64,000 bases of DNA, from positions 1,426,001 to 1,490,000 of the forward strand of contig NZ_CP054691.1 of the NCBI RefSeq assembly GCF_013348785.1. Direction: 5' to 3'. Numbering within the stretch: the stretch's first letter is position 1; each line of letters starts with the position of its first letter. Source of the DNA: Gordonia sp. X0973 (lineage in GTDB: Bacteria; Actinomycetota; Actinomycetes; Mycobacteriales; Mycobacteriaceae). The position numbers were made by a program, and so were the translations under genes. Below the pieces are notes generated by a model that made no database searches, was not told the origin of the DNA, and saw only the letters and a list, made by a program, of their open reading frames with translations. This document shows, in pieces, positions 55,632 through 64,000 of this stretch.

Positions 55632-58600
55632 GTGCATCTGAAATCCCTCACCCTTAAGGGTTTTAAATCGTTCGCGTCGGCGACGACGCTGCGATTCGAG
55701 CCCGGGATCACCTGTGTGGTGGGCCCCAACGGGTCGGGGAAGAGCAACGTCGTCGACGCGCTCACCTGGGTGATGGGCGAGCAGGGCGCCAAGGCGCTGC
55801 GCGGCGGCAAGATGGAAGACGTCATCTTCGCGGGCACCTCCGGCCGCCCGCCGTTGGGTCGGGCCGAGGTCACCCTGACGATCGACAACTCCGACGGCGC
55901 GCTCCCGATCGACTACTCCGAGGTCTCCATCACGCGGCGCATGTTCCGCGACGGTGCGGGCGAATACGAGATCAACGGCGAATCCTGTCGCCTCATGGAT
56001 GTGCAGGAACTGCTCAGCGACTCCGGTATCGGTCGCGAGATGCACGTCATCGTCGGGCAGGGGCGCCTCGCCGCGATCCTCGAATCGCGACCGGAGGACC
56101 GTCGGGCGTTCATCGAAGAGGCCGCCGGCGTCCTCAAGCACCGCAAGCGCAAAGAGAAGGCCGTCCGCAAGCTCGAGTCCATGCAGGCCAACCTCGCCCG
56201 GCTCACGGACTTGACCGGGGAACTCCGCCGCCAGCTCAAACCACTCGGACGCCAGGCCGAGGTCGCACGGCGCGCCGCCACCGTGCAGGCCGACCTGCGC
56301 GACGCCCGGCTGCGCCTGGCCGCCGACGACCTGGTGGTCCGGCGCGCGGAGATGGCCGAGCAATCCCAACTCGAGGACACCATCCGACGCCAGCAGGCCG
56401 AGGTCTCCACCGCGCTGGACGCCGCGACCACCGAGTTGACCGCCCACGAGGCACAACTCGCCGAGATCGAACCCGCCGCCGCGGCCGCGGGGCAGGGCTG
56501 GTTCCGACTGTCCGCTCTTGCCGAGCGGGTCGACGCCACGATCCGCGTCGCGCAGGAGCGCAGCAAGCACCTGGCGACCCCGACGACCGTCGCAACCGGA
56601 CCCGACCCCGACGAGCTGGACGCGCAGGCCGCCCGCGCCGCCGAGCAGGAGGCCGAGCTGGCCGCGCAGGTGCAGCAGGCGTCCGCCGCTCTCGACGAGG
56701 TGAAGGGACGCCTGGCGCAGGCCGAGGAGCACGCCACCGCGGTCGAACGCGCACACGCCGCCGCCGTCGCGGCCGTCGCCGACCGTCGCGAAGGGCTGGC
56801 CCGCCTGGAGGGCGAGGTCGCCAATCTGACCACCCGCGCCGATTCGGTCGACGCGGAGACCGCGCGGCTGACGTCGGCCATCGACGCCGCCGCGCAGCGC
56901 GCCGCGAAGGCGCAGACCGAGATGGACACCGTCTCGGCATCGGTCGCCGAGATGGAGTCGGCCGAGCAGGGCCTCGACGAACACCACGAACGCTGCACGG
57001 CCGCGGCTACCGCGGCCGACGAGCGGGTCGAATCGCTGCGGGCCTCGGAACGCGAGGCGGAGCAGAAGATCGCCTCGCTGACCGCCCGCATCGAAGCGCT
57101 GGCCGTCGGCCTCGAGCGCAACGACGGCGGCGCATGGTTGTTGGAACAGGCCGCCGACGGGTTGCTGGCCCCGGTATCGGATCTGCTGACCGTCCAGACC
57201 GGCTACGAGACCGCGGTGGCCGGTGCGCTCGGTTCGAGCGTCGACGCCATCGCGACGGTGGACGCACTGGCCGCGGCGAAAGCACTCGAGGCGCTCAAGA
57301 CCGGCGACGGTGGTCGTGCCGCACTGCTCGTCGGCGGGCTGCGGGCACTGCCCGAGCCCGGCGGGGCGAGTCTGCCAACCGGTGCTCGCTGGGCGCGCTC
57401 GGTCGTCACCTGCCCATCGTCGATCCGGGGAGCCATCGACACCCTGCTGGCCGACGTCGTCGTGCTGGGCACCGACGTCGACGACGCGACGGCGGTGGCG
57501 AGCCGACTCGTCAGCGCGCATCCCCAGCTGACCGTCGTCACCGCCGACGGAGATCGAGTCGGCGCGGCCTCCGTCGAGGGCGGATCGGCTCGCCGGACCT
57601 CCAGCCTGGAGGTGCAGTCGGCGATCGACGCGGCCACCGCTGAACTCGCCCTGGCCAGCCGCAATGCAGAAGAACTCGGCGCGGCGCTGGCCGGCGCGCT
57701 GACCGAGCAGGCCGACCGTCGGGAGGCGGCCGAAGAGGCGCTCGCCGCGCTGCACGAATCGGATTCGTCGCTCGGAGCGGCCTACGAACAACTCGCCCGA
57801 CTGGGCCAGGACATCCGCGCCGCACAGGACGAGGCGGACCGGCTCACCCGCCAGCGTCAACTGGCCGAGGACGGTCATGCCGAGACGGTGGAGAAGCTGG
57901 CGGCCCTGACCGAGCGCCTGCGCCTGGCCCGCGAGGAACCCAGCGACGGGGACGGCAACCCCGCCGGTCTCGTCGACGACGGGCGGCGCGAGGAGGCGAG
58001 CGCCGCCGTCGCGCAGGCCCGCACCGCCGAGGTGGAGGCCCGCCTGGCCCTGCGCACGGCCGAGGAACGCTCGGCCTCGGCGCGCGGCCGCGCCGAGGGG
58101 CTGCGCCGCTCTGCGCGCCAGGAGCGCGAGGCCAGGGAACGGGCCCGCCGGGCGGATGCCACTCGTCGCCACGCGGCGACGGTCGCCGCCGCCGTGGCCG
58201 ATTCGGGTGCCAAGGTCGCCGCCCGCCTCGCCGAATCCGTGGCGCAGGCCCAGGCGGCGCGCGATCACCTGAGCCAGGTCCGCGCCACCCACACCGAGAC
58301 CGTCGCCGAACTCAAGACGCGGGCGAGTGCGTTGACCGCCCAGCTCGACGGGCTGCGCGACGCCGTCCACCGCGACGAGGTCGCCAAGGCGCAGGCGGCG
58401 ATGCGCATCGAACAGCTCGAGGAACAGATCGCCGAGCAGTTCGCGATCACCCCGGAAGACCTCATCAACGAGTACGGGCCGGACGTGCCGATGCCGCCCT
58501 CGGCCCTGGAGATCGCCGAGTACGAGGAGGCGAAGGCGCGCGGCGAACTCGTCGTCGCACCCGCGCCCATGCCCTACGACCGTGCCACCCAGGAGCGTCG

Positions 58601-59249
58601 CGCGAAGCAGGCGCAGAAGGACCTGAACACCCTCGGCAAGGTGAACCCCCTTGCCCTTGAGGAGTTCGCCGCGCTGGAGGAGCGCTACAACTTTCTCTCC
58701 GCCCAGCTCGAAGACGTGAAGGGGGCGCGCGCCGACCTGCTGCAGGTCGTCGAGGACGTGGACGCCCGCATCCTCGAGGTCTTCACGGAGGCCTACGCCG
58801 ACGTCGAGCGCGAGTTCGCCGAGGTCTTCGGCAAGTTGTTCCCCGGCGGCGAGGGGCGCCTCGTCCTCACCGACCCCGCGGACATGCTGACCACCGGCGT
58901 GGAGGTGGAGGCCCGCCCGCCGGGCAAGAAGGTCAAGCGCCTCTCGCTGCTGTCCGGTGGGGAGAAGTCGCTGACCGCGGTGGCGATGCTCGTCGCCATC
59001 TTCCGCGCCCGGCCGTCGCCGTTCTACGTCATGGACGAGGTCGAGGCAGCCCTGGACGACACGAACCTGCAGCGCCTGATCGGGTTGTTCGAGCAGCTGC
59101 GCGAACGGTCGCAGCTCATCGTCATCACGCACCAGAAGCCGACGATGGAGGTCGCCGACGCCCTCTACGGTGTGAGTATGCGCGGCGATGGGATCACCCA
59201 GGTCATCTCGCAGCGCCTGCGCGGGCAAGACCTTGTCAACGCCAACTAG
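55632..59249 (+). CDS. smc: SMC, chromosome condensation ATPase
   Basis: 1205 residues from the GTG at 55632. N-terminal head with Walker A GPNGSGKS (K37), long coiled-coil arms (about 165-500 and 670-1010), a hinge near 510-660, and a C-terminal head with signature [10 protein letters not shown] and Walker [14 protein letters not shown]. Length is typical. With ScpA and ScpB, not in this window, it organises and segregates the chromosome. Followed by ftsY after 40 bases, as in mycobacteria. Confidence 0.97.
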   Translation: MHLKSLTLKGFKSFASATTLRFEPGITCVVGPNGSGKSNVVDALTWVMGEQGAKALRGGKMEDVIFAGTSGRPPLGRAEVTLTIDNSDGALPIDYSEVSITRRMFRDGAGEYEINGESCRLMDVQELLSDSGIGREMHVIVGQGRLAAILESRPEDRRAFIEEAAGVLKHRKRKEKAVRKLESMQANLARLTDLTGELRRQLKPLGRQAEVARRAATVQADLRDARLRLAADDLVVRRAEMAEQSQLEDTIRRQQAEVSTALDAATTELTAHEAQLAEIEPAAAAAGQGWFRLSALAERVDATIRVAQERSKHLATPTTVATGPDPDELDAQAARAAEQEAELAAQVQQASAALDEVKGRLAQAEEHATAVERAHAAAVAAVADRREGLARLEGEVANLTTRADSVDAETARLTSAIDAAAQRAAKAQTEMDTVSASVAEMESAEQGLDEHHERCTAAATAADERVESLRASEREAEQKIASLTARIEALAVGLERNDGGAWLLEQAADGLLAPVSDLLTVQTGYETAVAGALGSSVDAIATVDALAAAKALEALKTGDGGRAALLVGGLRALPEPGGASLPTGARWARSVVTCPSSIRGAIDTLLADVVVLGTDVDDATAVASRLVSAHPQLTVVTADGDRVGAASVEGGSARRTSSLEVQSAIDAATAELALASRNAEELGAALAGALTEQADRREAAEEALAALHESDSSLGAAYEQLARLGQDIRAAQDEADRLTRQRQLAEDGHAETVEKLAALTERLRLAREEPSDGDGNPAGLVDDGRREEASAAVAQARTAEVEARLALRTAEERSASARGRAEGLRRSARQEREARERARRADATRRHAATVAAAVADSGAKVAARLAESVAQAQAARDHLSQVRATHTETVAELKTRASALTAQLDGLRDAVHRDEVAKAQAAMRIEQLEEQIAEQFAITPEDLINEYGPDVPMPPSALEIAEYEEAKARGELVVAPAPMPYDRATQERRAKQAQKDLNTLGKVNPLALEEFAALEERYNFLSAQLEDVKGARADLLQVVEDVDARILEVFTEAYADVEREFAEVFGKLFPGGEGRLVLTDPADMLTTGVEVEARPPGKKVKRLSLLSGGEKSLTAVAMLVAIFRARPSPFYVMDEVEAALDDTNLQRLIGLFEQLRERSQLIVITHQKPTMEVADALYGVSMRGDGITQVISQRLRGQDLVNAN

Positions 59250-59289
59250 GGCCGACGCCGACTAGCGTCACCGCCAACCAGGGAGAACA

Positions 59290-60519
59290 GTGGAAACACC
59301 GGTCATCATCGGGATCGTCGTCGCGGTCGTGCTGGTCCTCGCGATCATCGCCTTGGGCCTGGTGCTGGCGCGGCGTCGTCGCGTCTCGCTGGGCTCGGCC
59401 GAACGCGAACGCGCCGTCGAATCCGCCCGCAAGGGCGGCTACCAGACGCAATCCGGCTTCGACTTCGGGCAGGGCGGCGATACCGCGGTCCTGGAGAAGG
59501 AGCCGCTCGGGTCGAGTACCGCCGAGGCGCCAGCCGAGGAGAAATATCGAGAGCCCGAGCCCCAGCCCGAACTCGCGCCCGAGCCCGAACTCGACGAGAT
59601 CGCCCCGACGGCGGGCCGACTCGGGCGGTTGCGCGGTCGCCTGGCGCGGTCGCAGGGCGCGTTGGGCAAGAGCGTGCTCGGTCTCCTCGGCGGCGGCGAC
59701 CTCGACGAGTCCTCCTGGGAGGAGGTCGAGGACACCCTGCTGATGGCCGACGTCGGGACGACCGCGACGATGGCGATCACCGGAAAGCTCCGAACCGAAT
59801 TGGCCGCGAAGAGCATTCGCAACGGCGACGAGGCGCGTGCGCTGCTGAAGCGTGTGCTCACCGATCAGCTGCGCCCCGAGCTGGACCGGTCGGTCAAGGC
59901 GTTGCCCCACGACGGGCGGCCCGCGGTGGTCCTCGTCGTCGGCGTCAACGGCACCGGGAAGACGACGACGACCGGCAAGCTGGCCCGCGTCCTGGTGGCC
60001 GACGGTCGCCGGGTGCTGCTCGGCGCGGCCGACACGTTCCGCGCCGCCGCGGGCGATCAGCTCCAGACGTGGGGGGAGCGCGTCGGTGCCGATACCGTGC
60101 GCGGCAAAGAGGGGGCGGACCCGGCGTCGGTCGCCTTCGACGCCGTGACCACCGGAATCGACAGCGGAGTCGACGTCGTCATCGTCGACACCGCCGGGCG
60201 GTTGCACACCAAGACCGGCCTGATGGACGAGCTGGACAAGGTCAAGCGCGTCGTCGAGAAGAAGGCCGACGTCGACGAGGTGCTGCTCGTCCTGGATGCG
60301 ACGATCGGACAGAACGGCCTGGCCCAGGCCCGGGTGTTCGCCAACGTCGTCGACATCACCGGCGTGGTCCTGACCAAACTCGACGGCACCGCCAAGGGTG
60401 GCATCGTGTTCGCCGTCCAGGAGGAGCTCGACGTCCCGGTCAAGCTCGTCGGACTGGGGGAGGGTGCCGACGACCTGGCCCCCTTCGACCCGGAGGCCTT
60501 CGTCGACGCGTTGCTGTAG
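59290..60519 (+). CDS. ftsY: FtsY, signal recognition particle receptor
   Basis: 409 residues from a GTG (GGGAGAA upstream). An N-terminal transmembrane helix (about 3-25), an acidic A region (about 70-110), an N helical bundle and a G domain with GVNGTGKTT (K224), DTAGRLHTK and TKLDGTAKGG. It receives ribosome-SRP complexes at the membrane. The N-terminal helix is usual for actinobacterial FtsY. Confidence 0.96.
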   Translation: METPVIIGIVVAVVLVLAIIALGLVLARRRRVSLGSAERERAVESARKGGYQTQSGFDFGQGGDTAVLEKEPLGSSTAEAPAEEKYREPEPQPELAPEPELDEIAPTAGRLGRLRGRLARSQGALGKSVLGLLGGGDLDESSWEEVEDTLLMADVGTTATMAITGKLRTELAAKSIRNGDEARALLKRVLTDQLRPELDRSVKALPHDGRPAVVLVVGVNGTGKTTTTGKLARVLVADGRRVLLGAADTFRAAAGDQLQTWGERVGADTVRGKEGADPASVAFDAVTTGIDSGVDVVIVDTAGRLHTKTGLMDELDKVKRVVEKKADVDEVLLVLDATIGQNGLAQARVFANVVDITGVVLTKLDGTAKGGIVFAVQEELDVPVKLVGLGEGADDLAPFDPEAFVDALL

Positions 60520-60542
60520 ACGCCGCGTGGCCCTTCGGTCGC

Positions 60543-60573
60543 TTGACCTTCACACTGTGTGAAGGGTTGTGCT
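60543..60573 (+). promoter_or_regulatory. MerR-type promoter with 19-bp palindromic spacer
   Basis: TTGACC and TGTGCT with a 19-base gap, the lengthened spacing typical of MerR-controlled promoters. A perfect palindrome with nine-base arms, CCTTCACACTGTGTGAAGG (60547-60565), lies between. It precedes the HEAT and MerR-HEAT genes, so autoregulation is likely. The -10 is weak, as expected for an activator-dependent promoter. Confidence 0.7.
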
Positions 60574-60596
60574 GGAGGTCGAAGGAGGTGGTTTCG

Positions 60597-61241
60597 ATGA
60601 CCACGACCACGACGACCGCCGCGGCGTTGACGGCAACCGATCCCTCGACGCGCCTGCGCGCCGCCCTGATGGCCGGCCGTGCCGCCGATCCCGAACTCGC
60701 CGGTGCACTGATCGCCCGATGCGCGGTGGAACCCGACTTCTTCGTCCGCGACATGCTGACCTGGGCCGTGTGCCGGCTACCGGTCGGCATCGTTGTGCCC
60801 ATGCTGACGGCCCAACTCGACTCGTCGGTTCCGCAGGCCAGGGCGCAGGCCCTGCACACGCTGTCGAAGATCGGTGACTCTTCGGCGTGGCCCCGGGTCC
60901 GCGAGCTGATCGCCGACACCGATGACGATGTCGCCCGCAGCGCGTGGCGGGCCGCGGTCGTCGTGGTGCCCGAGGGCGCCGAAGGCGAGTTGGCCGAGCA
61001 ACTGGCCGGACAGCTCGGGCGCGGCGACCTCGACGTGCACCGCAGCCTCAGCCGGGCCTTGGCCGGGTTGGGGGAGGCCGCGCAGGAGGTGCTGAGCGTC
61101 GCATCGACGAGCGCGGACCACGGTGTCCGCGAGCATGCCGAGGCCACCGAGCGGCTGCGGCGGGATCCGGACAGCGGCTTCGCCCCGTCGGTGGAGATGG
61201 CCAAGCGGATCGCGTCTTTGGGCAGCGCCGGGCAGGGGTGA
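60597..61241 (+). CDS. HEAT-repeat protein
   Basis: 214 residues with an excellent ribosome site (GGAGG, eight bases, ATG). It consists of helical HEAT repeats, for instance LTAQLDSSVPQARAQALHTL and RELIADTDDDVARSAWRAAV. No signal peptide or catalytic motif. Its repeats resemble the C-terminal half of the MerR-family protein encoded next, whose GTG/ATG start overlaps or abuts its stop. The two likely interact or arose by duplication. HEAT repeats serve protein binding; the signal sensed is unknown. Confidence 0.75.
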   Translation: MTTTTTTAAALTATDPSTRLRAALMAGRAADPELAGALIARCAVEPDFFVRDMLTWAVCRLPVGIVVPMLTAQLDSSVPQARAQALHTLSKIGDSSAWPRVRELIADTDDDVARSAWRAAVVVVPEGAEGELAEQLAGQLGRGDLDVHRSLSRALAGLGEAAQEVLSVASTSADHGVREHAEATERLRRDPDSGFAPSVEMAKRIASLGSAGQG

Positions 61242-61246
61242 GCGCG

Positions 61247-62299
61247 ATGCGGATCGGGGAGGTGGCACGACACTCGGGGGTGAGTGCCCGGATGCTGCGC
61301 CACTACGACGACCTCGGACTGGTGGTGCCGAGCGAGCGCACGTCGGCCGGATACCGCGAATACTCGGTCGACGATGTGCGCCGACTCCTCCACGTCGAAT
61401 GCCTGCGGACGCTGGGGTTGTCGTTGAGCGAGGTCCGCCGGGCACTCGACGAACCGACCTTCGATCCGGCGTCGGTGTGGGCCGACCTCCTCGCGCACAC
61501 CCGGGCCCGCATCGACGAGCAGCAGCGACTCCTCCACCGGCTCGAACAGGTCGGGGCGGGTGCTCCGGAGAACTGGGAGGACGTGGTCGACGTCGTCGGA
61601 CTGCTGCACGACCTGGCCTCGGACTCGGGTTCGCGGCGCCAACGAGCCGCACTCGCCCGCCGCGAGGGCACCGACTTGCCGGTCGAGACACTGGTGGAGG
61701 CCCTGTTCTCCGAGGCCGACCCCAACGTCGCCGGCGCGCTGCGGTGGGCGGTCGCCCGGGCCGGCGAGGAGGCGCTGGCGGCCCTGGCCGGCGGGCTGGC
61801 GTCGACGGACGCGCAGGTGAGGCGGCGAGCGTTGGCCGCGGTCACGGAGATCGACGCGGACCGGGCCACCGAGCTTCTCCGCGGTGCGCTCGCCGATACC
61901 GACCTCTCGATACGGGACCGGGCGTCGGTGGAACTCGGTCGACGCGGGGAGCCGGCGGCCGTCGAGCATCTGGTGGGCATGATCGTCGCCGGGCGAAACG
62001 ATGTCGAGGCGGCGGAGACGTTGGGGAGCCTGACCGGCGCCGCCGTGCCTTCGCGGGTCATCGCCTCGGCGCTGTGGACGGCCTTCGAGGGGACGGTCGA
62101 GCCCGCGCAACGGCTGCGCTTGATCCAGGCGCTCGCCGAGATTCCCGGACCGGAGGCGTCTGGTCTTCTCACACGGGTGGCCGCGGAAGACGAGCCGGTC
62201 CTCGCGGCGACGGCGGCCTCGATTCTGCGTCTTAACGCGCCCGAAACACGATCCCGGCGGGCGTTCACACGAGCGAAACCCGATGGGGACAGACGCTGA
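61247..62299 (+). CDS. MerR-family regulator fused to HEAT repeats
   Basis: 350 residues from the ATG at 61247 (AGGGG upstream); a GTG at 61238 overlapping the previous stop is possible. An N-terminal MerR winged helix (MRIGEVARHSGVSARMLRHY, SAGYREYS), a dimer helix (about 80-105), then HEAT repeats to the end (ADRATELLRGALADTDLSIR). The usual small effector domain is replaced by a protein-binding solenoid. It probably controls the palindromic promoter at 60543 and its own operon. Confidence 0.85.
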   Translation: MRIGEVARHSGVSARMLRHYDDLGLVVPSERTSAGYREYSVDDVRRLLHVECLRTLGLSLSEVRRALDEPTFDPASVWADLLAHTRARIDEQQRLLHRLEQVGAGAPENWEDVVDVVGLLHDLASDSGSRRQRAALARREGTDLPVETLVEALFSEADPNVAGALRWAVARAGEEALAALAGGLASTDAQVRRRALAAVTEIDADRATELLRGALADTDLSIRDRASVELGRRGEPAAVEHLVGMIVAGRNDVEAAETLGSLTGAAVPSRVIASALWTAFEGTVEPAQRLRLIQALAEIPGPEASGLLTRVAAEDEPVLAATAASILRLNAPETRSRRAFTRAKPDGDRR

Positions 62300-62369
62300 A
62301 ACAGCGGCCTAGCAATCTTGCTCTCAACACCGGAGCACCCAGGTGTGGTTAAAGCAAGGAGGACGGCCC

Positions 62370-63725
62370 GTGGTGGGACAAACCGTAATGGCATTGCCGG
62401 ACAACGTGTTCGGCGCCGCAGACACAGGCAACACGTCGTGGATGCTGATCAGCGCGTCACTCGTGCTGCTGATGACCCCGGCGCTCGCATTTTTCTACGG
62501 CGGACTTTCCCGAGGGAAATCCGTGCTGAACATGATGATGATGTCGTTCGGCTCGATCGGGGTCGTCGGCATCATCTATGTGCTCTGGGGATTCTCCGAA
62601 TCCTTCGGCAGCACGATCACCGGCAAGAAGGACATCGCCGGGATCTTCTCCAATCCGTTCAGCCTGTTCGGCTCGGACCAGCTGACGGAGACCAAGAAGG
62701 TCGGTGACGCCACCCACGTGGTGCTCAACGCACCCGGCGGCTCGATCCCGGCACTGGTCTTCCTGGCCTTCCAGCTGACGTTCGCCGTCATCGCCGTGGC
62801 GTTGATCAGCGGCGCGCTCGCCGAGCGCGTCTCCTTCGGGACCTGGCTGGTGTTCTCCGGCGTCTGGGCCACCCTGGTGTACTTCCCGCTGTCGCACATG
62901 GTCTGGGGCGGCGGCCTGCTCTCGGCCTCGCCGGACGGCCTCGCGGCCAAGATGTTCGGCAAGAACGAAGCCGGTGACGCCGCGTCGGTGGCGCCGATCG
63001 ACTTCGCCGGCGGCACCGTGGTCCACATCAACGCCGGTATGGCGGCCCTGGTGGTCGTCCTGATCATCGGCGCCCGTCGCGGCTTCGGGAAGGTCGCGTA
63101 CCGGCCCCACAACATCCCGTTCGTGATGCTCGGCGCCGCACTCCTGTGGTTCGGCTGGTTCGGCTTCAACGCCGGTTCGGAACTGGCGGCCGACGGCAGC
63201 GCCGGCCTCGTCTGGGTCAACACCACCGTCGCCACCGCCGCCGCGATGATCGGCTGGCTCGCCGTGGAATGGATCCGCGACCGTCACCCCACGAGCGTCG
63301 GTGCCGCCTCGGGCATCGTCGCGGGCCTGGTCGCCATCACGCCCGCCTGTGCCGCGCTAACCCCGATCGGTTCGATCGCGCTCGGTGCGGTGGCCGGCAT
63401 CCTCTCGGCCCTGGCGATCTCGCTGAAGACCAAGCTGGGCTACGACGACTCGCTCGACGTCGTGGGCGTCCACCTCGTCTCGGGCCTCTGGGGAACCATC
63501 GGCATCGGACTGCTCGCCAAGGAGACGGGTCTGTTCTACGGACACGACCTCAAGCAGTTGGCGGTGCAGACTGTGATCGCGCTCGTGGCGCTGGTGTTCA
63601 CCGGGGTGTTGACTGCGATCATCGTCTTCGTACTGAAGCCGCTCGGGTGGCGGATCAGCGAGGAAGACGAGATGAACGGAATCGACGAGGCGGCACACGC
63701 CGAAACCGCTTACGACTTGGCGTGA
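62370..63725 (+). CDS. amt: Ammonium transporter Amt
   Basis: 451 residues from the GTG at 62370 (AAGGAGG seven bases upstream). Eleven transmembrane helices and the family motifs ALAFFYGGLSRGKSVLNMMMM, DFAGGTVVHINAGMAAL and GAASGIVAGLVAITPACA; the conserved pore histidines are in VVHINAG and DVVGVHLVSG. It brings in ammonium and is blocked by GlnK at high nitrogen. The PII gene follows after 46 bases, the classic amt-glnK pair; glnD would be expected beyond the edge. Confidence 0.96.
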   Translation: MVGQTVMALPDNVFGAADTGNTSWMLISASLVLLMTPALAFFYGGLSRGKSVLNMMMMSFGSIGVVGIIYVLWGFSESFGSTITGKKDIAGIFSNPFSLFGSDQLTETKKVGDATHVVLNAPGGSIPALVFLAFQLTFAVIAVALISGALAERVSFGTWLVFSGVWATLVYFPLSHMVWGGGLLSASPDGLAAKMFGKNEAGDAASVAPIDFAGGTVVHINAGMAALVVVLIIGARRGFGKVAYRPHNIPFVMLGAALLWFGWFGFNAGSELAADGSAGLVWVNTTVATAAAMIGWLAVEWIRDRHPTSVGAASGIVAGLVAITPACAALTPIGSIALGAVAGILSALAISLKTKLGYDDSLDVVGVHLVSGLWGTIGIGLLAKETGLFYGHDLKQLAVQTVIALVALVFTGVLTAIIVFVLKPLGWRISEEDEMNGIDEAAHAETAYDLA

Positions 63726-63738
63726 GCACCGGAACTAG

Positions 63739-64000
<262 letters not shown>

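Noticed and set aside
55308..59228. Very long open frame antisense to smc
   Set aside because: It mirrors the codon bias of smc (GC-rich third positions). The product is Arg/Gly/Leu-biased without any family pattern.

Overview
The window is high-GC actinobacterial DNA with the gene content of the Mycobacteriales. It carries a complete ESX (type VII) secretion locus with PE, PPE, EspG and EccA, plus SepIVA, Wag31-type cell-growth context, ClpP1/ClpP2 and the conserved block rnc-mutM-osmC-acyP-smc-ftsY-amt-glnB. A non-mycobacterial genus such as Gordonia fits best, but the genus is inferred, not proven. No rRNA, CRISPR array or transposase was seen.

Left block, 1-10.8 kb, minus strand. This is an AT-richer, repeat-rich accessory cluster. 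It reads as a T7SS cargo region: a YbaB-like protein with two related halves, an EspC-like target with a YxxxE signal, a WXG protein, two paralogous small membrane proteins, an array of five DUF3558-like membrane-anchored proteins plus one broken copy, a PE-like/PPE-like/EspG set, and a truncated ESX-type gene at the edge. Spacers between the DUF3558 genes are almost identical, so the array grew by recent tandem duplication.

ESX core, 11.2-28.5 kb. EspC-like, EspB/PPE-like, PE, PPE, EspG, EsxB and EsxA genes run on the plus strand and end at a strong terminator. After a small membrane protein, the machine genes alternate strands: eccE(-), eccB(+), mycP(-), eccD(-), eccC(+, fused three-ATPase form), eccA(-). 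The EsxA-like protein lacks the glycine of WXG.

Housekeeping block, 28.5-51 kb: an L,D-transpeptidase, tRNA-Gly and tRNA-Pro, tig-clpP1-clpP2-clpX, valS-folC-DUF4233, a coiled-coil repeat gene, ndk, rne with a long leader, rplU-rpmA-obg-proB, rsmD, a GH125 mannosidase, coaD, sepIVA, DUF177 and rnc. Several genes (valS and its divergent neighbour, ndk, coaD, DUF177, smc) have a -10 hexamer 6-8 bases before the start codon, which suggests leaderless mRNAs.

Right block, 51-64 kb. mutM has been invaded at its 3' end. The gene now ends in an AT-richer zinc-finger segment, followed by a membrane-anchored HNH nuclease gene, and the displaced host-like zinc finger of mutM lies 1,779 bp downstream. 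Then come a DUF2510 gene, osmC, acyP, smc, ftsY, a HEAT-repeat gene paired with a MerR-HEAT fusion regulator behind a palindromic MerR-type promoter, amt and a truncated glnB/glnK. The mutM insertion and the ESX cargo/DUF3558 array are the most unusual parts.
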